The notes under the pieces are model-generated. The model made no database searches, was not told the DNA's origin, and was given only the letters and a program-made list of their open reading frames with translations. Shown here one piece after another: positions 47,577-53,629 of a stretch of DNA of 64,000 nt. The position numbers were made by a program, and so were the translations under genes. Every line of letters starts with the position of its first letter. The first letter of the stretch is position 1. The DNA comes from Planctomycetota bacterium (lineage in GTDB: Bacteria; Planctomycetota; Brocadiia; Brocadiales; Bathyanammoxibiaceae), in assembly GCA_016209685.1 (NCBI GenBank), contig JACQVQ010000008.1, positions 255,778 to 319,777 of the forward strand. Direction: 5' to 3'.

Positions 47577-48029
47577 ATGCCCAGGAATTTTAGTTGGCTC
47601 CTCCCCGATGAGATAGCAGGTATGGCAAGGCCCGCCTCCGCCGTGCCAGACTTTGAGTTCCTGAGGGAATTGGGCATAGATGCCATCGTCTCGCTCACCG
47701 AATATCCCCTACAAAAGGCGTTCATAGAAGAGTTTGGCTTTGAGTATAAACACGTCCCCGTAGAAGACCTTACCGCCCCCTCCCTGGAACAGATAGACGA
47801 ATTCGTGAGGTTTGCCACAAAGGTCTGTGGAGGAGGCAAGAAACTGGTGGTCCATTGCGGGGCAGGTATAGGCAGGACGGGTACCATGCTGGCCTGCTAT
47901 CTGGTGCACAAGGGTTACTCGGCCCGGCGGGCCATTGCAGAGGTCAGACGCAAGAGGCCAGGCTCCATTGAGACCCCCGAACAGGAAGAGATAATAGCCC
48001 TATACGAGAAAAAGAAGTTGAAGGGCTAA
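47577..48029 (+). CDS. Dual-specificity protein phosphatase
   Basis: 150 aa Cys-based phosphatase resembling the DUSP23/atypical DSP group. P-loop HCGAGIGRTGT with nucleophile C94 and R100; general acid probably D64 in VPVEDLTAP. Single domain, cytoplasmic, no signal. Substrate not predictable (phosphoprotein or small molecule). The gene stands alone after the terminator; its stop overlaps the start of the duplicated ahb tail. Confidence 0.9.
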   Translation: MPRNFSWLLPDEIAGMARPASAVPDFEFLRELGIDAIVSLTEYPLQKAFIEEFGFEYKHVPVEDLTAPSLEQIDEFVRFATKVCGGGKKLVVHCGAGIGRTGTMLACYLVHKGYSARRAIAEVRRKRPGSIETPEQEEIIALYEKKKLKG

Positions 48030-48084
48030 ATCCTTGTCCCGGTCTTCTTAAACTCCTTTTCGCTATAGAGTATCACGTAATCCT
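48028..48084 (-). pseudogene. Second copy of the 3' end of the siroheme decarboxylase gene
   Basis: Minus-strand codons encode DYVILYSEKEFKKTGTRI plus stop, identical in protein to the end of the ahb gene at 48574. Over these 57 bases five positions differ (GAC/GAT, TAC/TAT, ACG/ACC, ACG/ACA, TAA/TAG) and all are synonymous. It is a gene tail without its body, separated from the intact gene by hicBA. Period between copies 548 bases. Confidence 0.88.
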
Positions 48085-48116
48085 CCCCCATCCTTCTTTA
48101 ATGGAAAAGTGCATAG

Positions 48117-48332
48117 CTATAAAGCATTAAACTCTTCTACAGTCAAACCTGCTTGACGTACAAGCTTTCTAAGGAGGCCTGGCCCTAATTCTCTGTGTTG
48201 CGGTATAGAAAGCGTGTACTCATAGTTCGGTTTTGTCATCATTACATGCGATCCCTTTTGCCTTGATACTGTCCAACCTGCCTTTTGAAGTTTCTTCACT
48301 GCCTCCTGTCCAGAGCACAGCTTAAGCGGCAT
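48117..48332 (-). CDS. hicA: HicA-family toxin (first hicBA module)
   Basis: 71 aa, small mRNA interferase with a dsRNA-binding-like fold. Typical GWTVSRQKGSHVMMTKP with the catalytic histidine in GSH, then TLSIPQHRELGPGLLRKLVR. It starts on the last base of hicB (TAATG), so antitoxin precedes toxin. The module is more AT-rich than its neighbours and is flanked by copies of the ahb 3' end. Confidence 0.9.
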   Translation of the reverse strand: MPLKLCSGQEAVKKLQKAGWTVSRQKGSHVMMTKPNYEYTLSIPQHRELGPGLLRKLVRQAGLTVEEFNAL

Positions 48333-48532
48333 TACACGATGACCTCAATCACCTTGGCTTGGTCAAAGGTATATTTTGATTCCATTACCTCTAGCCAACC
48401 CTCAATGGCCTCTTTAATATTCTCCAGGGTCTCTTCTTTTGTCTTACCCTGGGATAAGCACCCTGGCAAGGCAGGCACTTCGGCTACATAGTATCCAGCC
48501 TCATCCTTCTCAACTATCACGTGCAGTTTCAT
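48332..48532 (-). CDS. hicB: HicB-family antitoxin (first hicBA module)
   Basis: 66 aa, partial RNase H fold with MKLHVIVEKDEAGYYVAEVP, ALPGCLSQGKTKEETLENIK and IEGWLEVME. Neutralises HicA. No C-terminal DNA-binding domain is visible at this length, so any autoregulation would need another factor. 41 bases downstream of the ahb gene, same strand. Confidence 0.88.
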   Translation of the reverse strand: MKLHVIVEKDEAGYYVAEVPALPGCLSQGKTKEETLENIKEAIEGWLEVMESKYTFDQAKVIEVIV

Positions 48533-48573
48533 ATTTCTAGGTATTTACGAATGGTTACAGGGATTTGGAGAAT

Positions 48574-49065
48574 TTAAATCCTCGTCCCCGTCTTCTTAAA
48601 CTCCTTTTCGCTGTAGAGTATCACGTAGTCCTTCACACCTGTCTTCTCCTGCATCTCCTCTATAACCCTCTCACATTCCCCGTCGGCGTAGCCGTGAATC
48701 ATCGTGAATAGGTTATAAGGCCAGTCAGGGAAAGTGGGGCGTTCATAACAGTGTGTAACCTCCGGGAAGCCAGCCATAACCTTGCCCACCGCCTCTACCC
48801 TATCTGAGGGCACCCTCCAGACGCACATGGCGTTAGAGTTTATGCCTATCTTGCGGTGTGCCACGCTGGCCGCAAACCGCCTGACCTTTTTTGTCTCAAG
48901 GAGACCTTTTATACGGCTGATGACCTCCTCCTCCGTCATCCCCAGTGCCTCCCCTATCTCTTTATAGGGCCTTTCCACCAGTGGGATGCCGTCCTGTATG
49001 TGCTTCAGGAGTTTGATATCTACCTGGTCTGTCGTTTTAGAGGTCACTACCTTTTCTATATTCAT
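48574..49065 (-). CDS. ahbB: Siroheme decarboxylase subunit, AhbB-like
   Basis: 163 aa Lrp/AsnC-like protein: N-terminal helix-turn-helix (IKLLKHIQDGIPLVERPYKE, MTEEEVISRIKGLLE) and a ligand domain (CVWRVPSDRVEAVGKVMAGF, HCYERPTFPDWPYNLFTMIH). The WPYNLFTMIHG stretch is typical of the NirDLGH/Ahb group that decarboxylates siroheme to didecarboxysiroheme in the alternative heme (or heme d1) pathway. With no d1 genes visible, heme b synthesis is the likelier role. Assignment to AhbB rather than AhbA is by resemblance only. Two bases after the partner gene. Confidence 0.85.
   Translation of the reverse strand: MNIEKVVTSKTTDQVDIKLLKHIQDGIPLVERPYKEIGEALGMTEEEVISRIKGLLETKKVRRFAASVAHRKIGINSNAMCVWRVPSDRVEAVGKVMAGFPEVTHCYERPTFPDWPYNLFTMIHGYADGECERVIEEMQEKTGVKDYVILYSEKEFKKTGTRI
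48576..48632 (-). repeat. Direct repeat partner: 3' end of the ahbB-like gene
   Basis: The functional copy of the 57-base segment repeated at 48028-48084, in the same orientation. Confidence 0.85.
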
Positions 49066-49067
49066 TT

Positions 49068-49544
49068 CTATTCCCCGCTATAGATGTTAAATTTTACCCC
49101 TATCTTAAACTTCTTGGTGGTGGGGAGATTTCTTACCTCAAGGCCGGTCTTTTCCTCTATCTCTTTAATCAGCCTGACAAGTTCCTGCTTGTTAGGGGCG
49201 GACATGGTGAACCATACGTTGTAAGGTATCTCCTTGTTCTTCCCTTTTCTCAGGTAGTTATGGGAGACGCCCGTGTAGGCATTTATAGTCCTGGAGACCT
49301 CCTCAATGCGACCCTCCGGCACCCTCATGGCCATGAGGCTTGCGGTATTGCCCATCTCGTGGGTGTCTATGATGGGGCCCAGGCGGCGGAAGATGCCCTT
49401 TTCGGCCATAGCCCTTGTCCGACGGAGCACCTCACTTTCTTCCAGTCCCAGTTCCTCGGCAAGGGTCCGGAAGGGATGGGGGGTGAGGGGGAAATTAGAC
49501 TGGAGACGGTGGAGTATCTTTTTATCTTCTCTTGTTAGTTCCAT
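49068..49544 (-). CDS. ahbA: Siroheme decarboxylase subunit, AhbA-like
   Basis: 158 aa from the ATG at 49544 (MELTREDKKILHRLQSNFPL); the ORF-track TTG start at 49589 adds 15 poorly structured residues. Second Lrp/AsnC-like member: HTH (FRTLAEELGLEESEVLRRTR), then LMAMRVPEGRIEEV and YTGVSHNYLRKGKNKEIPYNVWFT. AhbA and AhbB act as a heterodimer on siroheme. Lies between the Fe-S protein and the AhbB-like gene on the same strand. AhbA/AhbB identity could be swapped. Confidence 0.82.
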   Translation of the reverse strand: MELTREDKKILHRLQSNFPLTPHPFRTLAEELGLEESEVLRRTRAMAEKGIFRRLGPIIDTHEMGNTASLMAMRVPEGRIEEVSRTINAYTGVSHNYLRKGKNKEIPYNVWFTMSAPNKQELVRLIKEIEEKTGLEVRNLPTTKKFKIGVKFNIYSGE

Positions 49545-49603
49545 ATTATAATGAAGGATTTTAGGAGGTGGCAGGGCCACTCCCGACAAAAGGGGACTGC
49601 TAT

Positions 49604-50341
49604 CTAGGTCTCACCAATGGCGTCCCTAATCTCCTGGAGCGTGGATTCCTTGACCAGGACTTCGTAGATATACCGTCCGCCCTCGCCCAGTATCTTTTCT
49701 GAGGCCATTTCCAGGGCCTTCACCACCTGTGGTTCCTGTACAAACCTCACCAGTTCCGTGGCAAATCGGGGATGTCTGCCCACCTTACCGCCCATAACTA
49801 CGGTGTGTCCCCTGGCCTTTACCTTTATAGAACCCGTGGGGCAGACCCTGGCACATTGTCCGCAATCCACGCACCGTTCGTAATGGACAATTACCGTCCT
49901 GTCAGGCTTCAGGGTTATGGTCTCTTCCCTGCAGGCCTTCAGGCACTTACGGCAGAGGGTGCATTCGGCGCCTGGGTCCACGGTCACTTGCTCCCTGGCA
50001 ATCACCCCAAAGTCCTTTATCTGGGGCATGGAACAGCTATTAGGACAGCCAGCCACGGCCATCTTAAAGGTCTGGTGGGGGAGTATCCTGCCAGGGATCT
50101 TTTCGTAAAGCCGCTGACTGAAGGAGAGTTCCTCCATCGTATCGGCCATCTGCCTGGCAATGGGCCTTGGGGCCTTGATGAGGAAGGGACATCCCACCTC
50201 CTCACCCTTGCAGGATTTTATCTGGTAGAGGACCGCCTGCCCATCCTCTCTGATGTACTTTTCGTACTTCCTGAGGATGGCCAATTTGTCCCCTTGGGGG
50301 TTCACAACGGCTAATCTCCCTGAGGCATGAGTTGCGTCCAT
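49604..50341 (-). CDS. Siroheme/4Fe-4S reductase-like protein fused to a 2x[4Fe-4S] ferredoxin
   Basis: 245 aa. The N-terminal half resembles the nitrite/sulfite reductase siroheme-4Fe-4S half-domain: CKGEEVGCPF near 44-53 and the hallmark AGCPNSC near 97-103. The C-terminal half is a bacterial ferredoxin with CTLCRKCLKAC and CVDCGQCARVCP. It is short compared with sulfite reductases (AsrC/DsrA-like), closer to small stand-alone members. Beside the siroheme decarboxylases it could supply electrons, bind siroheme, or be a sulfite/nitrite reductase itself. First gene of the ahb operon, downstream of a candidate leaderless promoter. Confidence 0.75.
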   Translation of the reverse strand: MDATHASGRLAVVNPQGDKLAILRKYEKYIREDGQAVLYQIKSCKGEEVGCPFLIKAPRPIARQMADTMEELSFSQRLYEKIPGRILPHQTFKMAVAGCPNSCSMPQIKDFGVIAREQVTVDPGAECTLCRKCLKACREETITLKPDRTVIVHYERCVDCGQCARVCPTGSIKVKARGHTVVMGGKVGRHPRFATELVRFVQEPQVVKALEMASEKILGEGGRYIYEVLVKESTLQEIRDAIGET

Positions 50342-50349
50342 AAGTCATA

Positions 50350-50379
50350 ATTGTACGCCTAGAATTCCTCTCTTGTCAA
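50350..50379 (-). promoter_or_regulatory. Candidate leaderless promoter of the ahb operon
   Basis: On the minus strand: TTGACA (50374-50379), 18-base spacer, TACAAT (50350-50355). The -10 box ends nine bases before the ATG at 50341, so a normal start site would give an mRNA with almost no leader. Confidence 0.5.
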
Positions 50380-50495
50380 ATAAATCTTTTACTGCCCGAA
50401 ATTCCTTGATTTTTCTATGTCATGTGGTATCTTCAGGAAAGGCCACGGGTGGGACTGAGGGGTGCCGCCAGGGGCAGGGGATCTCTGAAGAAGGG

Positions 50496-50537
50496 GAAGT
50501 AAGCATGATAATGAGCGTAGTACATCGGAAAGGTGGG
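50496..50537 (+). repeat. Partial copy of the parA 5' end
   Basis: A 42-base unit including a GGGGAAGTA ribosome-binding site, ATG (50505) and codons MIMSVVHRKGG, immediately followed by the same unit as the true start of parA (MIVSVVHQKGGVGKT). Five of eleven codons differ, three synonymously. Confidence 0.75.
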
Positions 50538-50546
50538 GAAGTAGGT

Positions 50547-51338
50547 ATGATAGTGAGTGTGGTACATCAGAAGGGTGGGGTGGGGAAGACTACTACCAGC
50601 ATCAATCTTGCCAGTGCCCTGGTCTTAAACAATAAGAGGGTATTGCTTGTAGACATGGACCCCCAGGCCCACTCCACAAAGGGTCTTGGGGTGGAGCTGG
50701 AGGATTCCAATCCATCCGTAAAGGACATAATGCTCAAAGAGGCCACTTCCCTCTTTGCCCAGTATTGGGCGGGCGACATCCATGAGGTCATCCGCAAGAG
50801 TCCCAGGGAGGGGCTTGACCTGGTACCTGCCGAGATAAGGCTCTCGCAGGCCCTTGAGGAGTTATATGGACGCTGTAGCAAGAATTTCCGCGAGTCCATA
50901 CTGTCTAAGAGCCTCCTTCCTGTTATAGACTACTATGATTATGTGATTATTGACTGTCCCCCGGGCCTGGGGTTACTGGCAGTGAACGCCATTAAGGCCT
51001 CCCAGTTCATACTCATCCCTAGCATCATGTCCAAGCTCTCCGTTGATAGCATCACCGACCTCTTGAACCTGGTCAAGAGGGCAAAGGGTACTGCCTTTGA
51101 AGACTACCGCATCCTCCCGACCCTTGTGGACACCAGGCTCAGGGCCACTAATGAGTATGTCATTGAAGAACTCTCCACCCACAAGGGCAAGGTCCTCCGT
51201 ACTCAGATTGCCAGGAATGAGACCATAAACCAGGCACAGATTACCCATCAGGACATCTTTGCCTTCGCCCCAGGTTCCAGGGGTGCCGAGGACTATGCCA
51301 AACTGGCCAAAGAACTCCTGAAACTCTGGGAGGAATAA
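50547..51338 (+). CDS. ParA/Soj-family ATPase
   Basis: Deviant Walker A ATPase: KGGVGKTTTSINLA at about 9-22, Walker A' DMDPQAHST and Walker B VIIDCPPGLG. 263 aa from the ATG at 50547, the usual ParA start (MIVSVVHQKGGVGKT). The ORF-track start at 50373 adds an unlikely N-terminus that includes a decayed duplicate of the same segment. Partitions DNA or large complexes on the nucleoid. No parB follows; instead an MNT/HEPN pair follows. The 3' end (HQDIFAFAPGSRGAEDYAKL and on) is repeated at 52130. Confidence 0.88.
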   Translation: MIVSVVHQKGGVGKTTTSINLASALVLNNKRVLLVDMDPQAHSTKGLGVELEDSNPSVKDIMLKEATSLFAQYWAGDIHEVIRKSPREGLDLVPAEIRLSQALEELYGRCSKNFRESILSKSLLPVIDYYDYVIIDCPPGLGLLAVNAIKASQFILIPSIMSKLSVDSITDLLNLVKRAKGTAFEDYRILPTLVDTRLRATNEYVIEELSTHKGKVLRTQIARNETINQAQITHQDIFAFAPGSRGAEDYAKLAKELLKLWEE

Positions 51339-51377
51339 AATCCCCCCCCTTCTACACACCTTTGCGCACGTGTAGCC

Positions 51378-51689
51378 ATGAATAAAAGTGCAAAGATGAC
51401 AAAAGAGGACATCAAGAAGACCTTATCAACTAACAGGGAAATCCTTAAGAAATACAAGGTAAGGTCCCTTGCGCTCTTTGGCTCCTACGTGCGAAATGAG
51501 CAAAGAGAGGATAGTGACATAGACTTTCTGGTGGAGTTTGATGACCCTACATATGATAACTTCATAAATCTGGTCTTTGCCTTGGAAGATTTGTTTCAAA
51601 AGAAGGTAAACCTAATTCCTGAAGGAGGATTAAGCCCTTACATCGCCCCTTATGTAAGGCAGGAGATGGAAAAGATTGAGGCAGGATAG
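51378..51689 (+). CDS. MNT-family nucleotidyltransferase antitoxin
   Basis: 103 aa minimal nucleotidyltransferase: FGSYVRNEQREDSDIDFLVE with GS (35-36) and metal-binding D47, D49. In MNT/HEPN modules this enzyme can neutralise the HEPN RNase by adding AMP. Upstream of and overlapping the HEPN gene. AT-richer than parA. Confidence 0.9.
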   Translation: MNKSAKMTKEDIKKTLSTNREILKKYKVRSLALFGSYVRNEQREDSDIDFLVEFDDPTYDNFINLVFALEDLFQKKVNLIPEGGLSPYIAPYVRQEMEKIEAG

Positions 51690-52014
51690 GGTCTTTTTGA
51701 AGCACATACTTGACGAAATAAATTTCTTATTAGACAAAACAAAGGGGCTAGAATATGAAAGTTTAATAAGAGATGAGACCTTGAAACGGGCGTTCTTGAG
51801 AAGTCTGGAGATAATAGGGGAGGCTGCTAAGAACATTTCAGTTGATTTCAGGAATAGTCATCCCGAGGTTAAATGGAGATAGATGGCAGGTTTGAGGGAT
51901 AAACTTATACACGCATACTTTGGAGTAAAATGGGAGGTCATTTGGGACGTAATAAAGAACTTCATCCCAAAACTTAGAGGACAAATAGAAACACTCTTAC
52001 TCAAGGCAGAGTAA
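51676..52014 (+). pseudogene. HEPN-domain toxin (DUF86 type) interrupted by an in-frame TAG
   Basis: First part (to 51882) reads FLKHILDEINFLLDKTKGLE through GEAAKNISVDFRNSHPEVKWR, then TAG, then in the same frame MAGLRDKLIHAYFGVKWEVI through LLLKAE and TAA (52014). In the family the sequence is continuous (W-R-x-(I)-A-G-(M/L)-R-D-x-L-(I/V)-H). The RNase motif R-x4-H (RDKLIH) lies after the stop. Either a nonsense mutant, or a split product restarted at the ATG that directly follows TAG. TTG start, overlapping MNT by 14 bases. Confidence 0.82.
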
Positions 52015-52054
52015 AACCTATGGAGGTTATGCACGCTCAGTATCCCAAATATTT

Positions 52055-52120
52055 AGGCTGTTGTCCAAGGGGTTTTAGATGTCCAATACGACAGCACTGC
52101 ATAGGGTTTGGCAACAGCCT
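52055..52120. repeat. Inverted repeat at the cassette edge
   Basis: AGGCTGTTGTCCAA (52055-52068) and TTTGGCAACAGCCT (52107-52120), arms 14 bases with two mismatches, loop 38 bases, ten bases before the second parA tail. Might be a recombination or terminator element. Confidence 0.5.
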
Positions 52121-52129
52121 CTATTGCTT

Positions 52130-52228
52130 TTTGCCCACCAGGACATCTTAGCCTTTGCCCCGGGTTCCAGGGGTGCCGAGGACTATGCCAAACTGGCCAA
52201 AGAACTACTGAAACTATGGGAGGAGTAA
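52130..52228 (+). pseudogene. Second copy of the parA 3' end
   Basis: Encodes FAHQDILAFAPGSRGAEDYA and on to KLWEE plus TAA, matching the end of parA at 51240-51338. Seven codons differ over the last 31; six are synonymous. Period 890 bases; the MNT/HEPN pair lies between the copies. There is no upstream parA body here. Confidence 0.88.
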
Positions 52229-52483
52229 TCTCTCCATCCCAGTCTCATGGTAACGGGCCCTTTCGGTATTTTCTGCCAGCACAGTTTCTTTGTAGAGTAT
52301 ACAAACATGGGTTATGCTTTTTAGTCTAAACCTTACTAGGGATGTAAGGGGGCTTTGCCCCCAGTGCCAGAGGCAGATCCTCCTCAGGCGTACTCACCAC
52401 AAAGTCTGTAGGGGCGACCCGGCGGGTCGCCCTACATTTTGTAACCCATGTTTATAGACAGCACAATTTTTTATATTTATAGT
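52229..52483. repeat. Intergenic region with 151-base inverted-repeat element
   Basis: No gene. AAACATGGGTTA (52303-52314) and its perfect complement TAACCCATGTTT (52442-52453) bracket a family B remnant (GATCCTCCTCAGGCG) and a family A palindrome (52408-52435, left arm GTAGGGGCGACCCG). The overall shape is like a small MITE, but no target duplication is evident. Confidence 0.5.
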
Positions 52484-52511
52484 TTGCCTCTTTATGTAAA
52501 AAATATATAAT
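52484..52511 (+). promoter_or_regulatory. Promoter of the NMT1-like gene
   Basis: TTGCCT (52484-52489), 16-base spacer, perfect TATAAT (52506-52511), 57 bases before the start codon. Confidence 0.6.
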
Positions 52512-52568
52512 ATTGTCCTCTTGATATGAGTTAGTTATATTCTTCACTTCCTAGAGGGTGAGGACACC

Positions 52569-53564
52569 ATGGTGAAGTTCATTTACAATGGTGTGATGGG
52601 TTGCACAGTTACCCTGGGCCTTTTATTGTTGATAGCCCTCCCCGCGGCCTCAGCAGAAAAGCCCGCCCTCCGCATCGCCTACCTGCCCATCCTGGACCAC
52701 CTTACCCTACCCATTGCCTACGAGCTTTCCGATAAAGGGAAATTTGAGCACCTCACGCTACAGCCAGTAAAATACACCTCCTGGACGGAACTTGTAGATG
52801 CAGTAATCACCGGGAAGGTGGATGGGGCATTTATGCTTGTCCCACTAGGCATGCACCTCAGACAGAAAGGGACGCCCATCAAATTGGTCTTGCTTGGGCA
52901 CAGGAACGGCTCTGCCCTTGTAGTAAGTCCAACCACAAAGTCAATAGAAGGGCTAAGGGGGGGTCTCCTGGCCATACCCCATCCCTTCTCCATGCAACAT
53001 ATTAACCTCTATAAATATCTGGTAGAAAAAGGACGTCTCCGCAAGGAAGACTTTACTATCCTTGACATGGAACCGCCAGACATGGCACCTTCCCTGGCCA
53101 GGGGGGAGATTGACGGCTTCCTGGTGGCCCAGCCCTTCCCTACCCTGGCCGAGGTAGCTGATACAGGGAGGATTATGGCCTATTCCTGTGAGATTTGGGA
53201 AGGTCATGTGGACTGTGCCCTGTTTCTTTTGGAATCCGTGTTAGTCGCTAACCACGACAGAGTAGGGGAGCTGATAAAGGTACTGGTAGATGCGGGAAAA
53301 TTTATTGAGTCCAATCCCAGAAAGGCCGCCAGGCTGGCCGTGCCTTATATTGGACTTGACGAGGAAATCATCTATAAATGCCTGACTAACCCCCCAAGAG
53401 GGATTACGTACAACAAGCTTGTGCCCCGGATGGAAGAGTTGGAGGAGGTACAGGGGTATCTTATTCGTATGGGGCTGTTTGAGAAGGAGATGTCTTTAAA
53501 GGAACTTATAGACGACAGTTTTGTAAGGGCTGTGCATGAAGAAGGCCAGGGGACTAGGGAGTAG
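52569..53564 (+). CDS. NMT1/NrtA-like ABC substrate-binding protein
   Basis: 331 aa: Sec signal peptide (cleavage near ASA at about 30), then the periplasmic binding fold of the NMT1/THI5/NrtA/CmpA type (LRIAYLPILDHLTLPIAY, DGAFMLVPLGMHLRQKGTPI, GHRNGSALVV, GEIDGFLVAQPF). Ligands in the family include nitrate, bicarbonate, taurine-like sulfonates and pyrimidines; this one cannot be resolved. No permease or ATPase follows, but a sensor kinase-like HD-GYP protein does, so it may be a ligand sensor rather than an importer part. The last residues and the stop come from a GGGAGTAGGGAGTAG repeat. Confidence 0.82.
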   Translation: MVKFIYNGVMGCTVTLGLLLLIALPAASAEKPALRIAYLPILDHLTLPIAYELSDKGKFEHLTLQPVKYTSWTELVDAVITGKVDGAFMLVPLGMHLRQKGTPIKLVLLGHRNGSALVVSPTTKSIEGLRGGLLAIPHPFSMQHINLYKYLVEKGRLRKEDFTILDMEPPDMAPSLARGEIDGFLVAQPFPTLAEVADTGRIMAYSCEIWEGHVDCALFLLESVLVANHDRVGELIKVLVDAGKFIESNPRKAARLAVPYIGLDEEIIYKCLTNPPRGITYNKLVPRMEELEEVQGYLIRMGLFEKEMSLKELIDDSFVRAVHEEGQGTRE

Positions 53565-53613
53565 GGAGTAGGGAGTAGTAAGATTGCTACCCCCTACCCC
53601 CTGGTCCCTGACC
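53547..53613. repeat. G-rich/C-rich hairpin repeat after the NMT1-like gene
   Basis: GGGGACTAGGGAGTAGGGAG and following G-runs, spacer TAGTAAGATTGCTA, then CCCCCTACCCCCTGG. Potential G-quadruplex plus hairpin; the first TAG within it is the gene's stop codon. Confidence 0.7.
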
Positions 53614-53629
53614 CCTACAGGTATTAAAC

